A stretch of DNA of 64,000 bases. Origin: Elusimicrobiota bacterium. GTDB taxonomy: Bacteria > Elusimicrobiota > Elusimicrobia > UBA1565 > UBA9628. The stretch is from positions 102,613-166,612 of the forward strand of contig DAHZHT010000003.1 in the NCBI GenBank assembly GCA_027406905.1, given 5' to 3'. The notes beneath the pieces are model-generated. The model ran no database searches and had not been told where the DNA came from. It was given only the letters and a program-made list of their open reading frames with translations. Below, one piece after another: positions 55,284 to 63,472 of the stretch. A program made the position numbers and the translations under genes. Position 1 is the stretch's first letter. Each line of letters starts with the position of its first letter.

Positions 55284-56909
55284 TCACCCCCACGGAGATT
55301 CCTTGCCGACAACTTGCTTAATCCACGGCATAAAGGGAAAAGACTCCGGCTCGCTGCCCGTGGCCAAATAGATGATTCTAAAACCCATGTCGTAAAACCG
55401 CAGCGATTCCTTCACTCCTTTGATTCCATCGCCAAGATCGTTGTCAATGTAAATCGTGGTTTCAGGGCCGAAGTTGGCGGCTTCCTTTAAAAAACCCTCG
55501 ACGCCAGCAAACGCCGCCAAGGTTTTGTCGGCCTGCTTGGCCGCTATCTCCCAAGTTTTACGGACCAAAACGTCGTCATCAATGAGCACCGCATCATAAC
55601 GCCGCGGCACGGCGTCAGCGGCGTTCTCCACGCTAATGGGGACGTAGGCCGCCAGGTTCTTAGGAATCAGCCGCACTTTAAGCTGCCCACAGCGCTTCAG
55701 GATGCCCGGCTCCTCATAGCGGCTGGTCACCAAAATGGTTTGTTCGCCAAGGCCAAGCTCCTCGGCCAAATCAAGACCCGTTTCCTTCTGCCCCAAGAGT
55801 TCGTAGTCCGATAGATAGAGCGCCAATGCGGCTTGCGTGGCGTTGCCCAGGACCCACCCGCGGAACTCATCCGGCACCGAGAAATGTAGCGCTTCGATGC
55901 CGTGCTCCTTCACCCGCAAAGAATCCAAGCGCCCCTGCCAGACCTGGTGGATGCTGGCGTCGTCATCTAGAATGACGATGGGCTTTCCGGACTCAAGAAT
56001 AAGGCGGGACACGAACCAGTCGGGCGCCTGAGCCTTGGGCAATTTGACCGTGATAGTCGTTCCCTCGCCCGCCTTGGATTCTATAGCCAAACTTCCCTGC
56101 CATGATTGGACAGCGGTCTTAGCATGATAGAGTCCAAGGCCGGAGCCGCCCGTTTTGCCGTGAGTCTCGCCTTTTTGGCCCAGCTTGGCCAGGATTTCCG
56201 GAGGGATTCCCTGGCCGTTGTCTTGAACTTTAATAATGACTTCATCACCCTTGGAATCCAGGGCCACGACCACCGAACCCTTGTCGCCCACGGCCTCGAC
56301 GGCATTGTTGATGAGATTGGACAGGACGCGTTTGAGCTCGACGGGCTGAACGCGGATGAAGAGGCCGTAGGCGGACGCATCAAAGCGCCCCTCGATTTCG
56401 AGGTCGATTTTGGAGCGGAATTGCATCCGTTTTTCCGTGATTAAAGGCTCGATGAGGGCCGAGACAAGCTGGGCCAATAGGAAATGAGAATCTGCAGCAT
56501 TTGGCCCCACCCGCATCTCTATCGTTTGCTGGTTTCTCCTAACAAGATCGTTAGCAATATCACGAATGCGGCTGGCTGCACCGCGCACGATAATACGCTT
56601 ATCTTCAGGCAATTGCCCAATATCTTTCAAAACAGAGTCCAGAGCAGCTAATGGGGAACGGATATCATGTGCAACCTGAGAAGCTAGAGCGGAAACGGCC
56701 ATTTGCTTTTCGAGTTTCTTATCGCTATCGGAAAGCTGTTGCGCAATTTCTATCGCTTTAAGCTCTGATTCTAGTTTCTGTTCTTTTAATAGTTTAATCC
56801 TAGCTGCCAACGCCAGTGAAAGCAAAATCGTTTCGGCCGCAGAACCGAAGTACATACTGTGAAGGGTCATAAAATTTTCCGGCAGCCAACCGATATAACC
56901 CGCTGCCAT
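55284..56909 (-). CDS. Truncated 7TMR-DISM-type histidine kinase with two receiver-like domains
   Basis: This 541-residue frame starts inside what looks like the last membrane helix of a 7TMR-DISM sensor (TLHSMYFGSAAETILLSLALAARI). An in-frame stop lies 5 codons upstream, so the rest of the 7-helix sensor is absent. What remains: coiled coil; DHp with VAHDIRSPLAALDSV; HATPase with NLINNAVEAVGDKG, VQDNGQGIP and GGSGLGLYHAK; then two receiver-like domains, the first with LDDDASIHQVW and the second with IDDDVLVRKTW and YIDNDLGDG. Signalling without a sensor would be constitutive or lost. Confidence 0.8.
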   Translation of the reverse strand: MAAGYIGWLPENFMTLHSMYFGSAAETILLSLALAARIKLLKEQKLESELKAIEIAQQLSDSDKKLEKQMAVSALASQVAHDIRSPLAALDSVLKDIGQLPEDKRIIVRGAASRIRDIANDLVRRNQQTIEMRVGPNAADSHFLLAQLVSALIEPLITEKRMQFRSKIDLEIEGRFDASAYGLFIRVQPVELKRVLSNLINNAVEAVGDKGSVVVALDSKGDEVIIKVQDNGQGIPPEILAKLGQKGETHGKTGGSGLGLYHAKTAVQSWQGSLAIESKAGEGTTITVKLPKAQAPDWFVSRLILESGKPIVILDDDASIHQVWQGRLDSLRVKEHGIEALHFSVPDEFRGWVLGNATQAALALYLSDYELLGQKETGLDLAEELGLGEQTILVTSRYEEPGILKRCGQLKVRLIPKNLAAYVPISVENAADAVPRRYDAVLIDDDVLVRKTWEIAAKQADKTLAAFAGVEGFLKEAANFGPETTIYIDNDLGDGIKGVKESLRFYDMGFRIIYLATGSEPESFPFMPWIKQVVGKESPWG

Positions 56910-57008
56910 TGGGCCACAATTTTATGAAAGGCAAGTATCCGAACAGAAAAAACTGCTCGCAATCCCCGCGCTCCATTCAACGCCTATTGTCTTACTCGCG
57001 AAGGATTC

Positions 57009-57629
57009 ATGTGGAAAGCGTGTTCGTGTTGCCCTTCGAAAGAAACTTGCCTTAGCATGAAATCTGTATCTGCTTTACTCCAATACGCTATACGGCTCCG
57101 AACTCGTAGAGAGAATGAAAGGGCCATCAATATTCTATCCGCTTTGCGTAAGGAATATCCCGAAAACCCCGATGTTGCCTATCACTACGCCTGGACACTC
57201 GATCATTTGGGGAGAGAGGAAGATGCCATTCCTCTGTATCAGGCCGCTATTAAGAACAAACTCAACCATCGCGATATGGTGGGTTGTTTCCTGGGGCTGG
57301 GAAGTAGTTTGCGTTGCCAGAAACGTTTCAAGGAATCGGAGAAAATTTTATCGCATGCAATACGACAGCATCCCAGTCACCCTATCCTCCAGGTCTTTTT
57401 GGCCTTGACTTATTCTGAGAACAATCGAAAAACGATGGCGCTGCGAGCTTTAATGGATGTGATGCTTAAGACTTCGTCTAACGCGGAAATCTTGTCCTAC
57501 CGAAAATTTTTTGCGCGCTGTTTTAAAAAAAGAGAAACGTCAGATAATTATTCGCCCGATCGATCTGAATCTGATTATGAGAAAAAATCTCGTGATGACC
57601 GGCTCGCTTCTTCGCCCAAGGCCATTTGA
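57009..57629 (+). CDS. TPR protein with a scrambled C-terminus
   Basis: The 206-residue protein has a Cys-rich start (CSCC) and three to four tetratricopeptide repeats (ERAINILSALRKEYPENPDVAYHYAWTLDHLG; EDAIPLYQAAIKN; ESEKILSHAIRQHPSHPILQVFLALTYSE), resembling the small TPR_5-type proteins. Shine-Dalgarno GAAGGA and ATG 57009 support the start. About 25 final residues (after KRETSDN) are Asp/Lys/Ser-rich and come from reading the adjacent quinone oxidoreductase remnant in another frame, so the original 3' end was lost. Confidence 0.75.
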   Translation: MWKACSCCPSKETCLSMKSVSALLQYAIRLRTRRENERAINILSALRKEYPENPDVAYHYAWTLDHLGREEDAIPLYQAAIKNKLNHRDMVGCFLGLGSSLRCQKRFKESEKILSHAIRQHPSHPILQVFLALTYSENNRKTMALRALMDVMLKTSSNAEILSYRKFFARCFKKRETSDNYSPDRSESDYEKKSRDDRLASSPKAI

Positions 57630-57798
57630 GGAAAAAAGAGCCGTCGCCTTGGCTATCCGCCGTCATTTGATCCCCAAGATTATCGCGGACGGGATAAAGC
57701 CCGTCATCTCGAGCCGCTTTCCTTTGGCCGCCGCGGAGGAGGCCCATGCCCTCGTGGAATCAAGAGCGCATAAGGGCAAGGTTATCTTGACGATTTAA
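57559..57798 (+). pseudogene. 3' remnant of an NAD(P)H quinone oxidoreductase (zinc-less ADH family)
   Basis: The frame encodes IDLNLIMRKNLVMTGSLLRPRP, PVISSRFPLAAAEEAHALVES and HKGKVILTI, which is the C-terminal part of PIG3/Qor-type medium-chain reductases. The whole catalytic N-terminal part is missing, and the 5' end is overlapped by the TPR gene in another frame. This is a gene fragment left by a deletion or recombination. Confidence 0.85.
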
Positions 57799-57835
57799 AA
57801 GACGCGGGCTTTAAGGCCTTAAAGATCCGCCGCCG

Positions 57836-58345
57836 CTAATCGAACCGCAAATAATAAGCTTCAAGAAAGACGGTCGGCTTGGATATGTCGCCGGAGGGGT
57901 CGCGCAGAAATCCTCGATTCTGGTAGAGGCGGGCCACGCCGTCCGCGCCGCGGCGCACGTGGAGGCAGATTCCGTCTGTTTCCCATTCGTCGCGGGCGAT
58001 CGCCTCGGCGCGGTCAAGCAAAGGCCCGGAGACGCCTTTCCCGTGGAAACTCGGATCGACGGCGAGATGCCTTAAATCGGCGAAATGGGGCAGCCAGGCC
58101 TCGGAAGTCGGAGCCTTGGGTTTAAAAATAGACACAGTTCCGACTATTTCGCCGCCGATATCGGCGACAAGCACGGTCGCTCGAGCGCGCTTGACGGCGA
58201 CGTCGCGTAATTCGGCCTTTCTGGCGTCGCCATAGACGACCGTCGGCATTTTCCGGGCGTAGGTCGCGATAAAGGCGTGTATGAGCAATTCGCCGATTCG
58301 CGCGTCGTCTTCAGGTCCCGCTTCGCGGATGATGATATTGGACAT
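57836..58345 (-). CDS. GNAT-family acetyltransferase
   Basis: The 169-residue protein has the GNAT acetyl-CoA fold: VLVADIGGEIVGTVSIF (strand pair), LRHLAVDPSFHGKGVSGPLLDRAEAIA (motif A, with the pyrophosphate-binding loop as GKGVSG) and RLYQNRGFLRDPS (motif B). The acceptor is unknown. Start at 58345 is chosen over an upstream frame that would run into the epimerase gene, which ends 4 bp away. Convergent with the oxidoreductase remnant. Confidence 0.88.
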   Translation of the reverse strand: MSNIIIREAGPEDDARIGELLIHAFIATYARKMPTVVYGDARKAELRDVAVKRARATVLVADIGGEIVGTVSIFKPKAPTSEAWLPHFADLRHLAVDPSFHGKGVSGPLLDRAEAIARDEWETDGICLHVRRGADGVARLYQNRGFLRDPSGDISKPTVFLEAYYLRFD

Positions 58346-58349
58346 CGTT

Positions 58350-59306
58350 TTAACCAGTCGCCCATTGTTGGATGAGAAGTTTCGCGTTAGCGGCGACTGA
58401 ATTATATTTCGGCTTCCAGCCGAATTCTTTCTTGGATTTATCGCTTGACACGCGCTGATTGAGGGCCAGGGCGTCCGCGAAGGGACCCAGAATCTTTCGG
58501 GCATCCTCAAGAGGCTCGTGTTCCAATCGCCCGCCGCCCGCCGCGTTCAAAAAAGCTTCCGCGATTTTTTTGACGGGCTCAAAGCTGCCGTCGGTCGCGT
58601 GATAGATGCCGCCGGACAGCGCTTTTTCCGCGATCAAAAGGTAAAGATCGGCCAGGTCATCAATGTGGACATTGGCCCAGCGATTCATCCCTTCCCCGAC
58701 CAAGCGGATCATGCGCCGCTCGATGGCCGACTGAATCATCTCTCCGTAGAGCCCGCCTTTGCCGCCATAGACGCAGCCGGGGCGAACCACGAGAGCCGTC
58801 GCCGGTCCTCCGGAAAATTGAAGGGCTATAGTCTCATGCTCCGGCCTCCAGGCGACGTTCGGGAGGGGATGAGGCGGGGTCTTCTCATCGGCCGCCTTCC
58901 AACAGATTCGGAAGCGGCACTTCCTCGCCGATGCTCGGTCGGCCGCCTTGCTAAGCTGGCGGCCAAGAATCCAAACTCCGGAGGTGTAGATAAACAGACG
59001 CCGCGCTTTTGCGGATTTTAAAGCCGCGCCGATGGTTTTTAGGGCATAGCGGTCGGTGGAGGGGCCTTTGGGGCCATTCTCAAACGCCGCATGAATGATC
59101 ACGTCGCAGGCTTTAAGGCCGCGGGCATATGTCTGGGGGGCGTTGAGATCTCCAAAAATTGGTTTTATTCCTTCCTTTAATAACAGCGGAGCCTTCGCTT
59201 TGGAGTGAGTGAGCCCGAAAACTTCATGCCCGGAACGGACCAGCTTCCTTGAGATGGCCGCTCCGATATACCCCGCAGCTCCGGTCACGAAGATTTTTTT
59301 ATTCAT
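58350..59306 (-). CDS. NAD-dependent epimerase/dehydratase (extended SDR)
   Basis: The 318-residue protein has the extended-SDR Rossmann motif FVTGAAGYIGAAISRKLV at its start, RRLFIYTSGVWILG, VVRPGCVYGGKGG and a C-terminal IYHATDGSFEPVKKIAEAF substrate-binding region. The usual YxxxK motif is not obvious in its normal place, so it may be an atypical member. The upstream reading frame is longer, but MNKKIF at 59306 is the normal start. Substrate unknown. Confidence 0.85.
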   Translation of the reverse strand: MNKKIFVTGAAGYIGAAISRKLVRSGHEVFGLTHSKAKAPLLLKEGIKPIFGDLNAPQTYARGLKACDVIIHAAFENGPKGPSTDRYALKTIGAALKSAKARRLFIYTSGVWILGRQLSKAADRASARKCRFRICWKAADEKTPPHPLPNVAWRPEHETIALQFSGGPATALVVRPGCVYGGKGGLYGEMIQSAIERRMIRLVGEGMNRWANVHIDDLADLYLLIAEKALSGGIYHATDGSFEPVKKIAEAFLNAAGGGRLEHEPLEDARKILGPFADALALNQRVSSDKSKKEFGWKPKYNSVAANAKLLIQQWATG

Positions 59307-59319
59307 GGGGAAAATAGCG

Positions 59320-59739
59320 TCATGAGGGCTTATTTTTTTGCCGCGGATACCGGGCGGTGATGGTCGAATGCATGCCTCCGCGCGTGGTAAAAGATCCTTC
59401 CAGCACGGCCCAATGAGGCCGTGTCGCTTTGACAATGTCGTCTAAAATCCGGTTGACGGCGTTTTCGTAAAAAATCCCCATATTCCTGTAGGCGAGAAGA
59501 TAGTATTTGAAGGACTTAAGCTCGATGCAGAGTTGATTGGGAAAATAGGCGAGGGTCAATTTCCCGAAATCGGGCAAGTGAGTCTTGGGGCAAACCGAGG
59601 TAAATTCGGGACATTCGATTTTTATCTCATAGCCTTGATATTGATTGGGCCAGGTTTCTAAGGGCGGCAAGGCTTCGGATTTCCCGGAAAAGGCCAGTTC
59701 TTCTCCATAGCCATAGACGGATTTTTTTGATTTAGGCAT
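59320..59739 (-). CDS. queF: 7-cyano-7-deazaguanine reductase QueF
   Basis: The 139-residue enzyme makes preQ1 from preQ0 with NADPH in queuosine synthesis. The catalytic Cys is in FTSVCPKTHLPDFG, the NADPH motif is ELKSFKYYLLAYRNMGIFYE, and the C-terminus reads GGMHSTITARYPR. The ATG at 59739 is backed by a CAGGAG Shine-Dalgarno; an upstream frame overlaps the ATPase gene by 8 bp. folE, which supplies the same pathway, is at 17.7 kb. Confidence 0.96.
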   Translation of the reverse strand: MPKSKKSVYGYGEELAFSGKSEALPPLETWPNQYQGYEIKIECPEFTSVCPKTHLPDFGKLTLAYFPNQLCIELKSFKYYLLAYRNMGIFYENAVNRILDDIVKATRPHWAVLEGSFTTRGGMHSTITARYPRQKNKPS

Positions 59740-61753
59740 TGATTTTTCTCCTGATGGAATTAATAATGATTGCGGCAAGGCCGATCAGTCCTGCGGCGGT
59801 AGCTTGTGGATTGGTGAGCAAGAGACCGCGCCTCTGGTAAAAGAATCCGCATCCGATAGGAAGAAGAAACAGGCTTGGAAGAAAGGAAAGAAGGATGTTT
59901 TGGCGGATCACTTTCTCAAGCGACCGGGTCCACTCAAGAGCTTTTAATATTTGCGATAAATCGGTATTTGAAACGGTGATATCGGCGGCGCTTTTAGAAA
60001 TGGCATTTCCGGATTCCCAGCATAGGCCGATGTCGGCTAAGGAGAGAGCCTCGGCGTCATAAAAAGATGAAGCGAGAATCGCCACTTTTTTCCCTTCGCG
60101 TTTTAAGCGCGAGATAATCGCGGTTTTTTCCTCCGGCGGAACTTCCGAAAACACATGCCGGAGCCCCACTTGTTCGGCTAAATGGTGGGTTGACTGATTA
60201 CGGTCTCCAGAGACCAGGATCGGGGTAATTCCCATCTCTCTTATTTTTTCCAAGGTTTCTTTCGCGTGCGGGCGCAAAGAATCTTTAATCGTGAAATATC
60301 CCAAGAGCCTTAAATCCCTGGCGATGCCGATAAACGAAATGATTTCTTCGGGCGGGAATGTTGGGAGCGTTGGGAGTTGGCAACCCGATTCTTTAAGCCA
60401 AGAAAGATTTCCCGCGCGTATTTCCCCCGCTTTTCCCTTGAGTATAATTCCTTTCCCGGGGATGTTCTCCAAGGACTCGGGAGCGGGAAGAGGCTTGGCC
60501 CCCAAATTTCTTGCGTGGCGGGCCACGGCTTGGGCGGAGAGATGAGGCGAATTTTGAAGAGCCGCCAGTGTCGCGCTGAGAAACTCTTCTCTGGATTCTC
60601 CCAGCAGTGAGGATGAGGAAATCTCGAGATTTCCTTCGGTCAAAACCCCGGTCTTGTCAAACAGCAAGGTGTCGATTTCGCTTGCGCGCGCGATGATATT
60701 GGTGTTGGAAAGCCGTATTCCGTCCCCGCGCATTTTTTTGAGGCCGAAAAATATCGCCAGGGGCCTGGCTAACGTGAAAGCCGGGGGGCAGGCGAGAATC
60801 CAAACAGACGCCAGAGAAGAAAGGGCTAAAAACATTCGGTGAGAAGGGGCTTCGAGGGCCCAGAAAATAGAAATTCCGGCCGCTGAAATAATGCTTAATG
60901 CCGCGGCCCAAGAAGCGATTAAATCAATATAATTTTCTTTCTCAAATTTATTGCCTGAGTGCTTAACGATAGAAGATATCATCAGGGAAAAAAGAGAATC
61001 TCCTTCGTTTGCCAAAACGGATAAAGAGGGTGATTGAACAAAAGAGCCGGCGCAGACCTTGGAATTTTTTGTTTTGGGAGAAAGGGCTTTTCGATCGTTG
61101 AGGAGAAATTCGTCAACGAGCCCGTCATTTTGAGCCAGGCCGTCGACGGGTATTTCCTCGCCTTTTTTGACGATGATTTCATCTTGAGGGCGAATTTCTA
61201 AACGCGGGGTAAAAAATTCATTCCCATCTTTCGATAGACGGGCGAACCGGGGGATTTTGCGCTTGAGAGATTGAAGGTTTTCCCTGTAGAAGTTTTTAAA
61301 ATGAATTTCCCAATACTGTCCCAGGGTGATTAAAAGGATTGTTTCAACGATGAACGGGGCGTAAAAATTGCGGTAGGCTTCCGGAATCGTTTTCGGCGCG
61401 AAAACGGCGTAGGCCCCGAGAAAAAAAGCGGACCACAGGCTTAGCGAAACCAGGGTGTTAAGTGCGCCTTTGCGAACCCGAATCTCTTTTTTAAAACCCC
61501 GTATAAAATGGCGGCCTCCAAGGACAATCAATAAAAAACAGAGAAGTAGTTGTGTGTAAAGAGAGAGATTAACGTTTTTTCCCAACAGAAGAATCAACGA
61601 TAAAATGCAGGCGATAGAAAAATTTTTAGCTAGGAATTTGGCGGAATTAAACTCTCCTTCCAAGGTCGATAGAAAGTCCGAGGCAGAAAAGGCGAGATTT
61701 TCCGGCTTTGCTTGGGCCGGTATCGATTGCGAAAGCGAGATTTCGCTATCCAC
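59732..61753 (-). CDS. P1B-type heavy-metal ATPase, degenerate
   Basis: The 673-residue protein has eight membrane segments and keeps the phosphorylated Asp366 of DKTGVLTEG. Several catalytic motifs are altered: the actuator-domain TGES becomes LNDR; the membrane CPC metal motif is CPP (Cys322-Pro-Pro); the GDGxNDxPA hinge motif is ASSFYDAEALS; the SEHPL motif is SPHLS. No N-terminal metal-binding domain (CxxC) is present. It starts at a GTG that overlaps the upstream lipoprotein gene. Probably an inactive or regulatory P-type ATPase homologue. Confidence 0.85.
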   Translation of the reverse strand: MDSEISLSQSIPAQAKPENLAFSASDFLSTLEGEFNSAKFLAKNFSIACILSLILLLGKNVNLSLYTQLLLCFLLIVLGGRHFIRGFKKEIRVRKGALNTLVSLSLWSAFFLGAYAVFAPKTIPEAYRNFYAPFIVETILLITLGQYWEIHFKNFYRENLQSLKRKIPRFARLSKDGNEFFTPRLEIRPQDEIIVKKGEEIPVDGLAQNDGLVDEFLLNDRKALSPKTKNSKVCAGSFVQSPSLSVLANEGDSLFSLMISSIVKHSGNKFEKENYIDLIASWAAALSIISAAGISIFWALEAPSHRMFLALSSLASVWILACPPAFTLARPLAIFFGLKKMRGDGIRLSNTNIIARASEIDTLLFDKTGVLTEGNLEISSSSLLGESREEFLSATLAALQNSPHLSAQAVARHARNLGAKPLPAPESLENIPGKGIILKGKAGEIRAGNLSWLKESGCQLPTLPTFPPEEIISFIGIARDLRLLGYFTIKDSLRPHAKETLEKIREMGITPILVSGDRNQSTHHLAEQVGLRHVFSEVPPEEKTAIISRLKREGKKVAILASSFYDAEALSLADIGLCWESGNAISKSAADITVSNTDLSQILKALEWTRSLEKVIRQNILLSFLPSLFLLPIGCGFFYQRRGLLLTNPQATAAGLIGLAAIIINSIRRKINA

Positions 61754-62567
61754 GCTGTTGCCAAGCCTGGTAGAAAGAGTTAAGCCCCGTCCATTTTCCG
61801 GTAAAAGCTTGTCCGATAGCGGAGCTTAAATCTTCATTGCCCTGGAGATTGGCTAAGAATTGTCCGAATTGAGAATTCCCGGCTTGGGAAATCATGAAAT
61901 TAATCATGGATTCGGCTTCGCAGTCCCAAGCGCTTGATGATACCGACTCATCATCCGGCGGGGCCATGTTGATTAGTTGCGACATTGGAGTCGGATTTTG
62001 CCGCATTTGACTTCTGACCAAGGCGAAAAGATCTTGTTGATTTCCGGCCAGCTGCATGGTTTTCATTTCTTCATAGGCGGCTAAGCCGTTTTTGACCCAG
62101 ATCCAATCGGGGTTGGGGCGGTGGATATAACTGGTTAAAACCAACTGGGTGATTTCATAGGAAAGCCTGTTGTCGAGCGTCGGGCTGATATAGGTATAGA
62201 GAGATCCCCTATAAATGACTCCTCGAGAGCCGGAAGGTTGCCCCGTCTTTTTATCGAATTCACTTTCATTGGGATAGAAGATGATTTTTAAGGGGCTTGA
62301 AGGCTGATAATTCATAATCCCCGCGTCGATCATGAGCCGATTGTAAAGATTTTCCGCGGCATTGGCGTATTGAGTCGCCGCGCTTTGTCCCACAGCCTCG
62401 ACAAAAAAATGCTGGGTCTGGGCGTTGGCGGCGCCTTTAAGAGGGGCAAATGAACTCCGAGTTAAGGCCTGCGGGTGGTAGACGGCTGATCGCATTCCGG
62501 GATAAGGAACGCAGGCAAACAAAAAAATCGGCAATGAGATCAAAAGAAAAGATATTTTTTTTAGCAT
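61746..62567 (-). CDS. Lipoprotein with degenerate peptidase-MA-like fold
   Basis: The 273-residue protein has a lipobox (IFLFACVP). The mature part has FFVEAVGQSAATQYANAAENLYNRLM and a helical domain whose pattern resembles peptidase MA-like gluzincins (helix with HExxH followed by PDWIWxKxGLAAYEE). Here the HExxH site is YEITQ, so zinc catalysis is unlikely. It overlaps the P-type ATPase gene by 8 bp and lies in the same minus-strand run. Confidence 0.65.
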   Translation of the reverse strand: MLKKISFLLISLPIFLFACVPYPGMRSAVYHPQALTRSSFAPLKGAANAQTQHFFVEAVGQSAATQYANAAENLYNRLMIDAGIMNYQPSSPLKIIFYPNESEFDKKTGQPSGSRGVIYRGSLYTYISPTLDNRLSYEITQLVLTSYIHRPNPDWIWVKNGLAAYEEMKTMQLAGNQQDLFALVRSQMRQNPTPMSQLINMAPPDDESVSSSAWDCEAESMINFMISQAGNSQFGQFLANLQGNEDLSSAIGQAFTGKWTGLNSFYQAWQQRG

Positions 62568-62580
62568 AGTTTTTCCCTGG

Positions 62581-62970
62581 TTACTGATATTTAATGGCGA
62601 TTCCCTTGACCGCAGTGCAGGAAACGCTGACTATATTATAGATAGGAAGAAAGCTGTAGAGACTATTGGCGACGGAGACATTGATTAAAGCGTCTCCATT
62701 GGATTTTTTTAGAGCCCTTCGGACCGCCGATTCAAGATCGGAATCTCCCCATGGAACGATGGAAAGCAAGATATATTTGCACGCGCTTCCCGAGGCTGGT
62801 CCCATGGCCTTAAACGGACGGCCTGATTTTAATATTGAAGCCGGATCCGCCTCGCTTTTTGAAACGATGCCCAAGGTTCCCATGGATGTGCATCCCGATA
62901 GGAAAACAAGGAGCGCGCTTAATGAGAGTAATTTCCAAGATATACTTTTTTGATGATTTTTGATTTCCAT
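62581..62970 (-). CDS. Small lipoprotein, TRL-like
   Basis: The 129-residue protein starts at ATG 62970 (Shine-Dalgarno GAGG) with a lipobox FLSGCTS. The mature part carries SACKYILLSIVPWGDSDLESAV and NGDALINVSVANS, the pattern of TRL-like and similar small bacterial lipoproteins with an internal disulfide. Function unknown. An upstream in-frame extension is Pro/Leu-rich and belongs to the neighbouring gene's other frame. Confidence 0.65.
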   Translation of the reverse strand: MEIKNHQKSISWKLLSLSALLVFLSGCTSMGTLGIVSKSEADPASILKSGRPFKAMGPASGSACKYILLSIVPWGDSDLESAVRRALKKSNGDALINVSVANSLYSFLPIYNIVSVSCTAVKGIAIKYQ

Positions 62971-62971
62971 T

Positions 62972-63472
62972 TTATTTACCTCTGTTGAATTTGACGGGGC
63001 GAAATTTGAGCGCGGAAGCGGAATAGGGATAACTTCCTCCATAATAAGGATTTGAGTAAGAGTCGTAGGGGCCGCCTCCATAATAATAGCCGGAACAGGC
63101 GGCGGAAGCGCAATTATTCCCGCGGTTAAGAGCCGAAGAAGCCCAAATAAGAGCTCCGGCCAAGAGAAGACTTCCAATGGACCAAAGAATTTTTTCCTTG
63201 GTTGTCCATTGCGGAATGGGGTCTGAGGCCGAAGTGCGGCAGGCGTCGCATTCGTCACTCCCGAAAGGGTTCAAAAAACAATCGGAAAAACAGCCGCCTC
63301 CGCGCTCTTTTAATAAAGATGAATCATTGGGTGGGGCCGGACAGAATCTATGTTCTTGTGCGGATATTGCCGTAATTTGGTCGCCCAAAAAATCCTTGGA
63401 GTAAAGGTTCTCGGGAAAATAAGACCAGAGAAGATTTGCACCTAACAAAAGCGAAAAAAATTTCTTAATCAT
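62972..63472 (-). CDS. Cys- and Tyr/Gly-rich membrane protein
   Basis: The 166-residue protein has an N-terminal signal or anchor (FFSLLLGANLLWSYF), a Cys-rich middle (GGGCFSDCFLNPFGSDECDAC), one membrane helix (LWSIGSLLLAGALIWASSAL) and a low-complexity Gly/Tyr/Ser tail (YYYGGGPYDSYSNPYYGG). No family is recognised. Its ATG overlaps the stop of the C39-like gene (ATGA), so it is co-translated with that protein. Confidence 0.62.
   Translation of the reverse strand: MIKKFFSLLLGANLLWSYFPENLYSKDFLGDQITAISAQEHRFCPAPPNDSSLLKERGGGCFSDCFLNPFGSDECDACRTSASDPIPQWTTKEKILWSIGSLLLAGALIWASSALNRGNNCASAACSGYYYGGGPYDSYSNPYYGGSYPYSASALKFRPVKFNRGK

Noticed and set aside
57799..57835. Short C-terminal-like peptide DAGFKALKIRRR after the oxidoreductase remnant
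   Set aside because: An in-frame stop is a few codons upstream and it is too short to assign; it may be chance.
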